Shown: one piece after another, positions 16,445 to 25,113 of the stretch
Numbering within the stretch: the first letter of the stretch is position 1
Layout: each line of letters begins with the position of its first letter
From: Pseudomonas nitroreducens TX1
GTDB lineage: Bacteria; Pseudomonadota; Gammaproteobacteria; Pseudomonadales; Pseudomonadaceae
Direction: 5' to 3'
Length of the DNA stretch: 64,000 nucleotides
NCBI RefSeq assembly: GCF_000313755.1
Contig: NZ_AMZB01000108.1
Coordinates: 1-64,000, forward strand
The notes under the pieces: model-generated
Database searches by the model: none
What the model saw: the letters and a program-made list of their open reading frames with translations, nothing else
Told to the model about the DNA's origin: nothing
Position numbers and translations under genes: made by a program

Positions 16445-19009
16445 ATGAACATCTCCGTGAAGCCCCTCGCCGCGCCGCGCGAGATATCCGCGCAGCGCAC
16501 TGTCACCCGGCACCTGACGCTGTTCATCCTGATCCTCATCGGCGCCCTGGGCGTGAGCGCAGCGGTGATGGGCCATATCGCCAACCTGCAGGACCAGATG
16601 GCCCGCGAGCAGACGCGCTTCTACGTCGGCAAGGCGCTGCAGAACCGCATCGCAACTTCCGAACTGCTGCTCAGGAACAACGCCTTCTGGAACGATGCCT
16701 ACCGCAACCTCAGCCCACCGCTGAACCTCGCCTGGGCCTACAACGAGGACAACATCGGCCCGCAGTTGTACAGCGCCAACGGCTACGAGCTGGTCTGCGT
16801 GCTCAACCAGGGCGGCGAGGAGTACGTCATGGAGGAGGGCAGGGTGTCGCGCAACCATTGCACCAGCCTGATGCCGATCAACCTCGACGAGCTGCGCGAC
16901 GACGCTGCCGCCGCTGCCCGACGGGACCGCGCCGTAAGCCGCTACGTCGGCGTCGAGGACGCGCCGGCCATCGCATCGGCCGCACTGGTCAAGCCTTCAC
17001 GCGACGGCGCTCCGCTGGACGGCCCGCTGATGATCCTGGTCGATCGCCTGACACCCACCAAGCTGCAGAAGCTGGGCCGCGACTTCGGCGTCGGCGGCCT
17101 GCAGATCCAGCCCGATGACCTGCGCGCGAACACCGGCAATGCCGTGACCCTGGGCAACTCCGGCTTCGAGATCAGCTGGCACACCCCGACCCCGGGCACC
17201 GACATGCTGCATCGCCTGGCAAGCGCCTGGGCAGCGGTGGTGGTGCTGATGTTCATCTTCCTGGTCTGGCTGATCCGCACGGCGCTGGCCAATGCGCGGG
17301 TGGTGGATCACTACCAGCGCAGCCTGAAAGACAGCAACCTGGCGCTGGAAACCAGCGAGCAGCGCTTCAAGGCCATCGCCGAAGCGAGTTCCGACTGGAT
17401 CTGGGAGACCGACGAGAACTTCCGTCTGACCTACCTTTCGGCACGCTTCGAGACCCTCACCGGCTACCGGATCGGTGACTGGCTGGGACGGCGCATCGAC
17501 GACCTGATCACCTGCGACACCACCAGCCTGATCGCCTGGCTGGAGAAGATTCCCCAGCAGGGCCATTCCACCACGCTGACCTGTGGCTTCCGCGATGCCC
17601 ACGAGCTGCGGCGCATCTGCAAGTTCACCGCATCCGGTGCGGGCGGCCGCGGCTATCGTGGCACCAGCGCGGACATCACCCATGAAGTCGAGGCCCATGC
17701 GCGCATCCAGCACCTGTCCCTGCACGACGCGCTGACCGGTCTGCCCAACCGCAGCAAGCTGGCGAGTTTCATGGACGAACTGCTCGGCAGCGGTCGCGAG
17801 CAGCAGTTGGCTGTGCTGATGCTCGACCTCGATCGCTTCAAGCCGATCAACGACACCCTGGGACATCCCGCCGGCGACGCCGTCTTGCAGATAGTCGCCG
17901 AGCGCTTGCGTGATTCGATCCGTGGCGAGGACCTGGTGGCGCGACTGGGCGGCGATGAGTTCGTCATCGTCGACAGCCAGTCCCAAGGCCGCGAGGACGC
18001 CGAGGCGTTCAGCCGGCGCCTGGTGGAAATCATCAACCAGCCCATCGAGTACGAAGGGCATTCGCTGCACGTCGGCACCAGCATTGGCATCGTGCTCTCG
18101 GGCGACGCCAGCGGTGATGCGCAGAACCTGCTGCGCTGCGCCGACGTCGCCATGTACGAGGCCAAGACCGCCGGGCGCAACGCCTGGCGCTTCTATTCCG
18201 AGGTCATGGACCGCCAGCTGCTGGCCAAGAAACGGAGCGAAACCGAGCTGCGCAACGCGCTGCGCCTGGGTCAGCTCGAACTCTACTACCAGCCGCGCTA
18301 TCGCGTTGGCGACCTTGCGATCGTCTCGGCCGAGGCGCTGCTGCGCTGGAACCACCCCACCCGCGGACTGGTAGGGCCGGATGAGTTCATCGCGCTGGCC
18401 GAGGAGAGCGACCTGATCGTCGACATCGGCCAGTGGGTGCTCCAGCAGGCGTGCCGCGAGGCTGCCGGCTGGCCGGAGACGATGCTGGTGTCGGTGAACA
18501 TCTCGCCCACCCAGTTCGCCCATGCCGACATAGTCGGCCAGGTGAAGCAGGCTCTGATGGATTCGGGGCTGTCGGCGGAACGGCTGGAACTGGAAGTCAC
18601 CGAGAACAGCATGCTCAATGATGTCGAATGCGCCTTGCAGACCATGCAGGAGCTCAAGGACCTGGGCGTGAAGCTGAACATGGACGACTTCGGCACCGGC
18701 TACTCGTCCCTGGGCTATCTGCGTGCCTATCCGTTCGACAGCATCAAGATCGACCGCCGCTTCATCGCCACCCTCGACACCACCGGCCGCGACCGTTCCA
18801 TCGTCCAGGCGATCATCGGCCTGGGCAAGGCGCTGAACCTGGCGGTGACGGCCGAAGGCGTGGAAACCGAAGGCCAGCTGCGCATTCTCGAGGACGAGCA
18901 GTGCGGCGAGGTGCAGGGCTTCCTGTTCAGCAAGGCGGTCGATCGCCAGAGCCTGGCCCGCCTGCTGAGCGAGACGTCGACGCCGGAAGATCAGAGCCCG
19001 AAGGGATAG
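16445..19009 (+). CDS. Membrane CHASE4-like/PAS/GGDEF/EAL cyclic-di-GMP protein
   Basis: The 854-residue product has TM1 about 24-46, a periplasmic sensor of about 200 residues (CHASE4-like, NNAFWNDAYRNL), and TM2 about 258-280. A PAS domain (about 310-415), GGDEF domain (about 430-590) and EAL domain (about 605-845) follow. The GGDEF motif is intact (LGGDEFVIV) with an RGED inhibitory I-site exactly five residues before it. The EAL motif reads AEALLRWNHP and a DDFGTGYSSLGYLR loop is present. Both cyclase and phosphodiesterase activities are therefore possible. A GAAC-N19-TC motif lies at 16389-16413. Its 3' end overlaps the converging gene by 19 nt. Confidence 0.9.
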   Translation: MNISVKPLAAPREISAQRTVTRHLTLFILILIGALGVSAAVMGHIANLQDQMAREQTRFYVGKALQNRIATSELLLRNNAFWNDAYRNLSPPLNLAWAYNEDNIGPQLYSANGYELVCVLNQGGEEYVMEEGRVSRNHCTSLMPINLDELRDDAAAAARRDRAVSRYVGVEDAPAIASAALVKPSRDGAPLDGPLMILVDRLTPTKLQKLGRDFGVGGLQIQPDDLRANTGNAVTLGNSGFEISWHTPTPGTDMLHRLASAWAAVVVLMFIFLVWLIRTALANARVVDHYQRSLKDSNLALETSEQRFKAIAEASSDWIWETDENFRLTYLSARFETLTGYRIGDWLGRRIDDLITCDTTSLIAWLEKIPQQGHSTTLTCGFRDAHELRRICKFTASGAGGRGYRGTSADITHEVEAHARIQHLSLHDALTGLPNRSKLASFMDELLGSGREQQLAVLMLDLDRFKPINDTLGHPAGDAVLQIVAERLRDSIRGEDLVARLGGDEFVIVDSQSQGREDAEAFSRRLVEIINQPIEYEGHSLHVGTSIGIVLSGDASGDAQNLLRCADVAMYEAKTAGRNAWRFYSEVMDRQLLAKKRSETELRNALRLGQLELYYQPRYRVGDLAIVSAEALLRWNHPTRGLVGPDEFIALAEESDLIVDIGQWVLQQACREAAGWPETMLVSVNISPTQFAHADIVGQVKQALMDSGLSAERLELEVTENSMLNDVECALQTMQELKDLGVKLNMDDFGTGYSSLGYLRAYPFDSIKIDRRFIATLDTTGRDRSIVQAIIGLGKALNLAVTAEGVETEGQLRILEDEQCGEVQGFLFSKAVDRQSLARLLSETSTPEDQSPKG

Positions 19010-20304
19010 GTCTGGTCTTCTCCCTGGGTGCTTCCACTGTCCAGCGGCGTGACCGCGCGGGTTCGGGCGAACCAGAGAAAGGCGTCGAACTGGCTGCCCA
19101 GCAGGGCGGTGAAGTAGTGGCTGCGGCGCTCGCTCTCGGGCCGGTAGATCACCCCGATGGCGCGTTCGAGCAGCGGTTGCTCGAGGGTCTGGCGCAGGGT
19201 CGGGCGCTGCCGCCAGTCCACCAGGCACATCGGCAGGCCGGTCTCGAGGAACTGGCGCTCCCAGCTGTCGGGCAGCGAAGGGCGCACCTGCTTGAGGGTC
19301 AGTTCACCGTCCCACTCGTCCGCGGCGGCTACCAGGCCGCTGTCGGTCCCCATGCCGACCAGCGCCGCGGAGTCGCCCCAGGTCATCCGGCACAGCTGGC
19401 CGAGGTTGAACTGCCCGTTCCAGCCCATCTCGGTGGCGGCGGCGTCACCGACGTGGGAATTGTGCGCCCAGACCACTGCCTTGGCCTGCGGGCCACGCCG
19501 ACGCAGCACCTGGCGCAGGGTATCGAACATGTGGTTGTCGCGCAGGTTCCAGGAGTCCGAACCGCCCCGGTACATGGCCCGGTAGTAGTGCTCGGCGGCA
19601 CGAACCACACGGGCGTTCTGCGCGGCATCGAAAGAGTCTTCGTGAGGGTCGAGGGCTTCCAGGCGCGCCATCAGCAATTCGTTGAGCTGGGTGATGACCG
19701 CTTCCTCGCAGGGCGACTCATCGCCTTCGAGCACCGCGCGCCCGTAGCTCACCGGATTGTCCTGCCAGGGTGTCAGGCAGGCGTAGCGGCGCCGTGCCTC
19801 GGCCGCCTGCTGTGGGTCGTGGCGGTCCAGGTAGCGCAGCACCTCGGTGATGGAACCGCGCAGGCTGTAGATGTCCAGTCCGCGGAATTCCACGCGCTGG
19901 TCCGCCGAGAGGCGCGAATTGTGCTCACGCAGCCAGGCCAGGAAAGCCTTCACCTCGCGGTTGCGCCACATCCATGAGGGGAAGCGGGTGAACGGCGTCT
20001 CACCGGCCGGCTTTACGTTTGCGCGCAGCTGGCGGTCGACCACTGCCGCATCCGGCCAATCGCCCTCGATGGCAACGATGTTGAAACCCTGTCGTTCAAT
20101 CAGCAGACGGGTGATAGCCGCGCGCGCCTGGTAGAACTCGGCGGTGCCGTGGCTGGCTTCGCCGATCAGCACGACACGGGCGTCGCCCAGCCGCGCGAAG
20201 GGCGCGGCGAACTCCGCGGTGCCGGGGTCGGCCAGGGGCTCGGCATAGCGGCGCAGGACGGCGTTGATGGTGGAAGCGGAAGTCGGCGTGGCGGTGACGG
20301 GCAT
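18991..20304 (-). CDS. Erythromycin esterase-family protein
   Basis: The 437-residue product of the erythromycin esterase superfamily shows the core motif VVLIGEASHGTAEFYQAR with the family Glu/His residues. Further motifs are VAIEGDWPDAAVVDRQ, VVWAHNSHVGDAAATEMG and RSHYFTALLG near the C-terminus. Chromosomal members of this size are usually not macrolide resistance genes, and their substrate is unknown. AAGGAG precedes the ATG. It converges with and overlaps the GGDEF-EAL gene by 19 nt and is divergent from the TPP enzyme gene. Confidence 0.85.
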   Translation of the reverse strand: MPVTATPTSASTINAVLRRYAEPLADPGTAEFAAPFARLGDARVVLIGEASHGTAEFYQARAAITRLLIERQGFNIVAIEGDWPDAAVVDRQLRANVKPAGETPFTRFPSWMWRNREVKAFLAWLREHNSRLSADQRVEFRGLDIYSLRGSITEVLRYLDRHDPQQAAEARRRYACLTPWQDNPVSYGRAVLEGDESPCEEAVITQLNELLMARLEALDPHEDSFDAAQNARVVRAAEHYYRAMYRGGSDSWNLRDNHMFDTLRQVLRRRGPQAKAVVWAHNSHVGDAAATEMGWNGQFNLGQLCRMTWGDSAALVGMGTDSGLVAAADEWDGELTLKQVRPSLPDSWERQFLETGLPMCLVDWRQRPTLRQTLEQPLLERAIGVIYRPESERRSHYFTALLGSQFDAFLWFARTRAVTPLDSGSTQGEDQTYPFGL

Positions 20305-20416
20305 GGCGCGGCTCCTTCTGATCGGTTCTGGCGCGGGGTTCTTCTGAAGGTTTCGGCCCTGTAGCTGCCCTGGAGTTCAGCGCATCCGGCCAGCAGGCCC
20401 GCCGGGGAATTCTTCT

Positions 20417-20444
20417 GAACCCGCTGGCGGGCCGTGGGTCGGTC
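20417..20444 (+). promoter_or_regulatory. Candidate AlgU/ECF-type promoter for the TPP enzyme gene
   Basis: GAAC (20417-20420), an 18-nt spacer and TC (20439) match the GAACNN-N16-TCNNN geometry of AlgU-type promoters. The site lies about 50 nt before the start codon. The -10 part (TCGGT) deviates from TCTGA. Confidence 0.4.
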
Positions 20445-20490
20445 CAGACAGGGGCGCAAGCCCCATTCGCATTCGCTACAGGAGGAAACC

Positions 20491-22260
20491 ATGTCCCAGA
20501 CGGTCGCCGATCAACTGCTCGAACGCCTCTCGCAATGGGGCGTTCACCGCGTCTTCGGGTACCCCGGCGACGGCATCAACGGGATCATGGGCGCCTTCGG
20601 CCGGCGCGCCGAAGATTTCGATTACATCCGCGTTCGCCACGAGGAAATGGCCGCTTTCATGGCCGGCGCCCACGCCAAGTTCACCGGCGAAGTGGGTGTC
20701 TGCCTGGCGACATCCGGGCCGGGGGCTATCCACCTGCTCAATGGCCTTTACGACGCGCGCATGGACCACCAGCCGGTGGTTGCCATCGTCGGCCAGCAGG
20801 CGGTGACGTCCCTGGGCAGCGATTATCAGCAGGAAGTGGATCTGCACACGCTGTTGCGCGACGTGAGCAATTATGTCGAAACCGTGGCCAACCCCGGCCA
20901 GCTGCTGCATGTCATCGACCGCGCCCTGCGCGTGGCCTGCAGCGAGCGCCAGGTCGCCACCGTGATCATTCCCAACGATGTGCAGCAGATGCCCGCCGAG
21001 CAGCCGCCGCACAAGCACGGCCACGTGTATTCCGGCGTCGGCTTCATCACTCCGCGCCCCTATGCCCGTGATGACGAGCTGGCCGCTGCGGCGGAAATCC
21101 TCAATGCCGGACGCAAGGTCGCCATCCTGGTCGGCGCCGGTGCGCTGGGCGCCCACGACGAAGTCGAAGCGGTAGCCCAAGCGCTATCGGCTGGCGTCGC
21201 CAAGGCACTGCTGGGGAAAATGGCGATTGCCGATGATCTGCCTTTTGTCACCGGTTCCATCGGCCTGCTCGGCACTCGCGCGAGCGCCGAATTGATGCAG
21301 CGCTGCGATACCTTGCTGCTGATCGGCACGACCTTCCCGTACAGCGAATTCCTGCCCAGCCCCGGACAGGCCAAGGCAGTGCAGATCGACCTGCACGCCC
21401 GCAACGTCAGCATGCGCTACCCCATCGACCAGGTGTTGCTGGGCGATGCCGGGGAAACCCTGCGGCGCTTGCTGCCCTTGCTCAAACCCAAGCGCCACGG
21501 TACCTGGCGCATCCGCATCGAGAGGGCGGTGGAAGACAGCTGGAAGGAACTCGAAGCGCAGGCGATGCAGCCTGCCGAACCGATCAATCCGCAGCGGGTG
21601 TTCTGGGAGCTCTCCGCGCAGCTGCCCGAAGACGTGATCCTCGCTGGCGACAGCGGCTCGCATACCAACTGGTACGCTCGCGACCTGCGCGTGCGACCGG
21701 GGATGCTCGGTTCGCTGTCCGGCAAGCTGGCCAGCATGGGCAGCGGCGTGCCCTATGCGCTGGCGGCGAAACTGGCGCATCCGGACCGCCCGGTGATCGC
21801 CATGGTCGGCGACGGCGCCATGCAGATGAACGGCAACGCCGAGCTGGTCACGGTGCAGCAGTACTGCAAGCGCTGGAAGCACAACCCGACCTTCATCGTG
21901 CTGGTGCTCAACAACGGCGACCTCAACCAGGTCACCTGGGAGCAGCGCGCCCTGGCCGGCGACCCGGAGTTTGCCGCCGCGCAGGAGGTGATCGACTTCC
22001 CCTACGCGCGTTACGCGGAGCTGCTGGGTTTTCGCGGCATCCGCGTGACCGATGCCGCGCACCTGCAGAACGCTTGGCAGGAGGCCTTCGAATCCGACCG
22101 GCCGGTGCTGCTGGAAGTACTGACCGACCCCGACGTGCCGCCCCTGCCGCCGCACATCAGCTTCGACCAGGCGCGCAAGCTGCTCGGCGCCCTGCTCGAT
22201 GACCCGCGCCGCTGGGGCGTGCTGCGCCAGAGCGCTCGGCAACTGCTGGCGCGCAAGTGA
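20491..22260 (+). CDS. Thiamine pyrophosphate enzyme, PoxB/acetolactate synthase-like
   Basis: The 589-residue product has three TPP-enzyme domains. The N-terminal PYR domain has HRVFGYPGDGINGIMGAF and the Glu of RVRHEEMAAFMAG. The central domain spans about 195-330. The C-terminal PP domain has MVGDGAMQMNGNAELVTV followed by VLNNGD, the Mg-TPP binding motif. The pattern fits pyruvate oxidase/quinone-dependent pyruvate dehydrogenase or another 2-oxo acid decarboxylase; cofactor and substrate are not resolved. The ATG at 20491 has AGGAGG, and a GAAC-N18-TC promoter candidate lies 50 nt upstream. It is followed 20 nt later by a small exported protein, probably in the same operon. Confidence 0.85.
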   Translation: MSQTVADQLLERLSQWGVHRVFGYPGDGINGIMGAFGRRAEDFDYIRVRHEEMAAFMAGAHAKFTGEVGVCLATSGPGAIHLLNGLYDARMDHQPVVAIVGQQAVTSLGSDYQQEVDLHTLLRDVSNYVETVANPGQLLHVIDRALRVACSERQVATVIIPNDVQQMPAEQPPHKHGHVYSGVGFITPRPYARDDELAAAAEILNAGRKVAILVGAGALGAHDEVEAVAQALSAGVAKALLGKMAIADDLPFVTGSIGLLGTRASAELMQRCDTLLLIGTTFPYSEFLPSPGQAKAVQIDLHARNVSMRYPIDQVLLGDAGETLRRLLPLLKPKRHGTWRIRIERAVEDSWKELEAQAMQPAEPINPQRVFWELSAQLPEDVILAGDSGSHTNWYARDLRVRPGMLGSLSGKLASMGSGVPYALAAKLAHPDRPVIAMVGDGAMQMNGNAELVTVQQYCKRWKHNPTFIVLVLNNGDLNQVTWEQRALAGDPEFAAAQEVIDFPYARYAELLGFRGIRVTDAAHLQNAWQEAFESDRPVLLEVLTDPDVPPLPPHISFDQARKLLGALLDDPRRWGVLRQSARQLLARK

Positions 22261-22280
22261 ACCCACCCAGGAGAGAAGCC

Positions 22281-22565
22281 ATGAACAAAGCCAAACTTGC
22301 CCGACCCTTCGCCGCCGTGCTGCTGGCCTGGCTGTCCATCGGACTGATCCCGGCCCATGCCGCTGAGGCGACCAAACCGGTGCCGACCAACGAGAAGCCT
22401 CACGGCCAGAGCCCCGGCCAGGCACCGACGCCACCGGCTTCGCAGCAGAAGCAGAAGGATGAAGGCCGCACCGATGACAACAGCCAGGTGCAGTCCGAAG
22501 AAAGCCGGCAGAAGCAGAAGAGCCAGACCCGGGACAGCCAGGAAAAGGCCACGCCTTCGAACTGA
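22281..22565 (+). CDS. Small exported hydrophilic protein
   Basis: The 94-residue product has a Sec signal peptide (about 1-30, ending IPAHA). The mature part is highly polar and rich in Lys, Gln, Ser and Glu (QQKQKDEGRTDD; ESRQKQKSQTRD), probably disordered and periplasmic. AGGAGAG precedes the ATG. It follows the TPP enzyme by 20 nt. No family is recognised. The protein at 47293-47682 has a similar build (signal peptide plus disordered charged tail) but little direct identity. Confidence 0.7.
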   Translation: MNKAKLARPFAAVLLAWLSIGLIPAHAAEATKPVPTNEKPHGQSPGQAPTPPASQQKQKDEGRTDDNSQVQSEESRQKQKSQTRDSQEKATPSN

Positions 22566-22590
22566 AGCGGTGGGCAGGGCGGAACACGGG

Positions 22591-22714
22591 CAAAAAGAAG
22601 GCCCCGTCGGAAAGGGGCCTGAGGAAAAACTATCGGAGCCATCTCCACCCTACCAGCCTGAACGGATCCGCCAAGCAACTTGTCGATCTAGGCCGCTTCG
22701 GTGAGCGGCATATG
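22591..22714 (-). ncRNA. Candidate structured RNA element, copy 1, with terminator
   Basis: Read on the minus strand, the element begins with hairpin GCCGCT-CACCGA-AGCGGC and CTAG (22688-22714). It continues through a GGAGATGGCTCC hairpin and ends in terminator stem AGGCCCC/GGGGCCT (22599-22620) followed by TTCTTTTTG. It aligns without gaps to 38597-38690 (58 of 94 positions identical between terminator and 5' hairpin). No minus-strand gene ends here, so the terminator implies a local minus-strand transcript. The stem may also terminate the plus-strand gene ending at 22565. Confidence 0.45.
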
Positions 22715-22811
22715 GCCGAACCAGACGCCGCGCAGGCCTGTAGCGGGCCAGGGTCGCGAAGTCGCCTGCCGGCGCTGCTGCCGGGTACCCCAGCTTTCCG
22801 CGCCTTTTCCT

Positions 22812-22839
22812 GAACTCCGTGCGCTCCCGGACCTCTATC
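22812..22839 (+). promoter_or_regulatory. Candidate AlgU-type promoter before the iron permease gene
   Basis: GAACTC (22812-22817), a 16-nt spacer and TCTAT (22834-22838) closely match the AlgU/sigma-E consensus GAACTT-N16-TCTGA. It is the best-matching member of the motif set in this window and lies about 30 nt before the small ORF at 22871. Confidence 0.5.
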
Positions 22840-22870
22840 GATCAGGCATCCTCATTGCGGAGAACGCGCC

Positions 22871-23014
22871 ATGACAGGCCAGCCACACCCATCCCCAGCC
22901 AAGTCCGTCATACCTGCCTCGCCTCGCGACAAGTCGCCCGACAGAGCCACCCCGCCGCGAGAGGTGACCATTACCGTTCCGGAGCTTCCCAGCCATGTCG
23001 ACCCCGCATCCTGA
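22871..23014 (+). CDS. Possible 47-residue coupled small ORF
   Basis: ATG at 22871 has GGAG eight bases upstream and encodes 47 residues, beginning MTGQPHPSPAKSVIPASP and ending PSHVDPAS. Its stop lies 20 nt inside the following gene in another frame, an arrangement suited to translational coupling. It is Pro-rich with no recognised family, so it may be a leader or a real small protein. It lies just downstream of the GAACTC-N16-TCTAT promoter candidate. Confidence 0.35.
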   Translation: MTGQPHPSPAKSVIPASPRDKSPDRATPPREVTITVPELPSHVDPAS

Positions 23015-23582
23015 TGTCCCCGACAACGAGCCTGCCGGCAGGGAAGGCCAGAGTCCGCAGAGTTCCGACAAGACCGCCTCGGCCGAACCGCGCGAGCCCA
23101 CCCGTGCGAGCGCCCAACCACCGAAGTCCGCGACGGACGACAACGGCGGCAAGAAGCACGGCATGAGCTTCTCGCGCTTCGCCCAGACCCTGTCGCAATG
23201 GTCCGGCCGCCCACTGACCTTCGCCCTGGCCTGCGGACTGCTGCTCATCTGGGCCGCGAGCGGTCCCTTGTTCCATTACAACGACACCTGGCAACTGGTG
23301 ATCAATACCTCGACGACCATCATCACCTTCCTCATGGTGTTCCTCATCCAGAGCACACAGAACCGAGACACCGACGCGCTGCACATCAAGATCGACGAAC
23401 TGCTGCGCACCACCAAGCGCGCCCACGACAGGTTGATGGGCCTGGACGAAATGGACAGCAAGGAACTGCAGAAGCTGCGCAAGACCTACGAAAAGATGGG
23501 TGAGGGATGTGCCGGGGACGGCACGCCCCAGGACGTCGCGCGGCGTGAGCAACAGGACCGGCCAGGCGATGGCGATACCTGA
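22995..23582 (+). CDS. Low-affinity iron permease family membrane protein
   Basis: The 195-residue product has a disordered polar N-terminus (1-55). The low-affinity Fe/Cu permease domain follows, with two TM helices (about 75-92 and 101-121) and the signature WQLVINTSTTIITFLMVFL then QNRDTDALHIKIDEL. The family is widespread in bacteria, but metal transport is not proven outside yeast. The C-terminal helix is charged and cytoplasmic. The start overlaps the candidate small ORF at 22871-23014. Confidence 0.88.
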   Translation: MSTPHPDVPDNEPAGREGQSPQSSDKTASAEPREPTRASAQPPKSATDDNGGKKHGMSFSRFAQTLSQWSGRPLTFALACGLLLIWAASGPLFHYNDTWQLVINTSTTIITFLMVFLIQSTQNRDTDALHIKIDELLRTTKRAHDRLMGLDEMDSKELQKLRKTYEKMGEGCAGDGTPQDVARREQQDRPGDGDT

Positions 23583-23750
23583 AACGCATCGGGCATTGTG
23601 CATCTGCCGGACTTTGCGCTTCGGGCATTTCGCTGATGTCATTGCGCGATCATGCGGCCTGCAGCCCGCCATTTTCGGGCATCCGGCTGGACCGCCAAGC
23701 CGGCGTGGAACTTGCTGTGCTCCCTGTCTCGACAGTGGGAGATACGCAAC

Positions 23751-24143
23751 ATGCAAACGCTGAACAACAAGATGGTCCTGGTGCTGGAAGAAACTCCCGA
23801 ACAACTGCAGCGCCTGGAGGATCACCTGCTGGGGCAGGGGCACGCCGTGCTCAGTGCGCTGAGCGAAGAAGAAGCCATCGAGCACCTGGTATCGTCCTCG
23901 GTCATCGATCTGTTCCTGATCGATGAACAGCTGACCGGTCCCTTGAGCGGCGCCGCGTTGATCGAAGCCTGCCTGCCGCTGCGCCCGCGCATGCGCGTGC
24001 TGGTGCTGTCGCCCTGGGCAGAAGCGGAAGAGGAGGGTGCGCCCTATCCGGTACTGCCCAAATCCATCGAACTCGACAAGCTGGACGGCGCCATTCAGCG
24101 GACCCTGCGCAATCCGCCGGTGCAACCCTGGCTGCTGAACTAA
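23751..24143 (+). CDS. Stand-alone receiver-like protein with Glu-Glu acidic pair (copy A)
   Basis: The 130-residue product is a single CheY-like domain with no output domain. D58 (VIDLFLIDEQL) sits at the phospho-acceptor position, S87 (VLVLSPW) at the switch position and K104 (VLPKS) at the conserved Lys. The usual Asp pair at the end of strand 1 is replaced by E13-E14 (VLVLEETPEQ). It is exactly as long as its paralogue at 43787-44179 and similar along the whole length. It lies 79 nt upstream of a 57-residue small protein whose own paralogue is near copy B. GGAGA precedes the ATG. Confidence 0.72.
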   Translation: MQTLNNKMVLVLEETPEQLQRLEDHLLGQGHAVLSALSEEEAIEHLVSSSVIDLFLIDEQLTGPLSGAALIEACLPLRPRMRVLVLSPWAEAEEEGAPYPVLPKSIELDKLDGAIQRTLRNPPVQPWLLN

Positions 24144-24222
24144 TCTGCCTTGCGAAAAGCGTCGCGATGACAGGCAAGCCTGCCGTCGCCACCCCTGCAG
24201 CGCTGAACGGGAGCAAGCATCC

Positions 24223-24396
24223 ATGCACGCCTACCTGATCCATTACAGCCGCGACGGCCAGCCGATGAGCACCGTACTTCTCCAGGAAAGCCTGAACCGC
24301 GAGCAGGCCGAGCGCTTCTTGCGCGCACTGCACGGGCCTGTGGGACGTGATTCGCCAGCGGACATCCGCGTCAGCGAGGTGCTCTGCACGCATTGA
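24223..24396 (+). CDS. 57-residue small protein, QPMSTVL family
   Basis: The product begins MHAYLIHYSRDGQPMSTVLL and ends ADIRVSEVLCTH. It shares the pattern Y-x-I-x-Y, QPMSTVL-x-Q, an A-x-x-x-L-x-x-LH-x-P helix and DI-x-x-S with the 71-residue protein at 45308-45523. It shares a looser pattern with the protein at 53085-53315. The paralogy and conserved reading frame support a real gene despite the short length and a weak ribosome site (GGGAGC). Function is unknown. Confidence 0.65.
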   Translation: MHAYLIHYSRDGQPMSTVLLQESLNREQAERFLRALHGPVGRDSPADIRVSEVLCTH

Positions 24397-24482
24397 CCCG
24401 GTGCCATTCGTCGCGCCGATGGTGACTGCGCCGCCTGCCGGGACTCAGCAGAGTAGACCCGTCCGCCAGAAAGGAGCAGGCC

Positions 24483-25034
24483 ATGGCCAAGCACATCATC
24501 CACTTCACCGGCCCGATCAACTCGTCCACCTGCGGCAATCTCATCGGTACCTGCACGCGGGCGCTGCAGCAGGGCGCCACGCACCTGCAACTGAACATCG
24601 TCACCATGGGCGGTGATTGTGCGTACGGTTTCAGCCTGTACAACTACCTGTTGTCGTTGCCGGTGCAAGTGGACACGCACAACCTCGGCACGGTCGAGTC
24701 CATGGGCAATATCCTGTTCCTGGCCGGGAAGCACCGCACGGCTTGCCCGCTGAGCAAGTTCCTGTTCCATCCCTTCCACTGGACCCTGCACGGATCAGTC
24801 GATCACGCCCGCATGATGGAGTACGCCGCGAGCCTCGAGCACGACCTGCGCCTGTACGACCAGATCGTCAGCCAGCACACCCGCGGCGCCCCCGAGCACC
24901 TGGACATCCCCCGTTGCCTGACGGGGCAGTCGAAGATCCTCGATCCGGAAGAGGCGCTGGCCTGTGGCCTGATCCACGCCATCGATGCCTTGCCGATCGA
25001 CGATGCCGCCTGCCAGTGGAGCGTCCACGCCTGA
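24483..25034 (+). CDS. ClpP-like serine protease family protein
   Basis: The 183-residue product has a ClpP/crotonase-type fold: IHFTGPINSSTCGNL at the start, NIVTMGGDCAYGFSLYNYL forming the oxyanion-side strand, and TVESMGNILFLAG. The last aligns with the catalytic Ser of ClpP (GxASMG). FHPFHW aligns with the catalytic His segment. It is shorter and more divergent than housekeeping ClpP and has no ClpX/ClpA partner nearby. It may be a ClpP paralogue with altered targets or a non-proteolytic homologue. AAGGAG precedes the ATG. Confidence 0.75.
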   Translation: MAKHIIHFTGPINSSTCGNLIGTCTRALQQGATHLQLNIVTMGGDCAYGFSLYNYLLSLPVQVDTHNLGTVESMGNILFLAGKHRTACPLSKFLFHPFHWTLHGSVDHARMMEYAASLEHDLRLYDQIVSQHTRGAPEHLDIPRCLTGQSKILDPEEALACGLIHAIDALPIDDAACQWSVHA

Positions 25035-25055
25035 GCGCCACCGGGGAAAAAATCC

Positions 25056-25083
25056 GAACCATTGCCGCCGAGGTCTTTCCACC
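25056..25083 (+). promoter_or_regulatory. Candidate AlgU/ECF-type promoter for the CBS protein gene
   Basis: GAAC (25056-25059), 18-nt spacer, TC (25078), about 35 nt before the CBS gene start and directly after the ClpP-like gene. The -10 reads TCCAC. Confidence 0.4.
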
Positions 25084-25113
25084 GAGGGACATCAACCCAG
25101 AGGAGGACCCATC

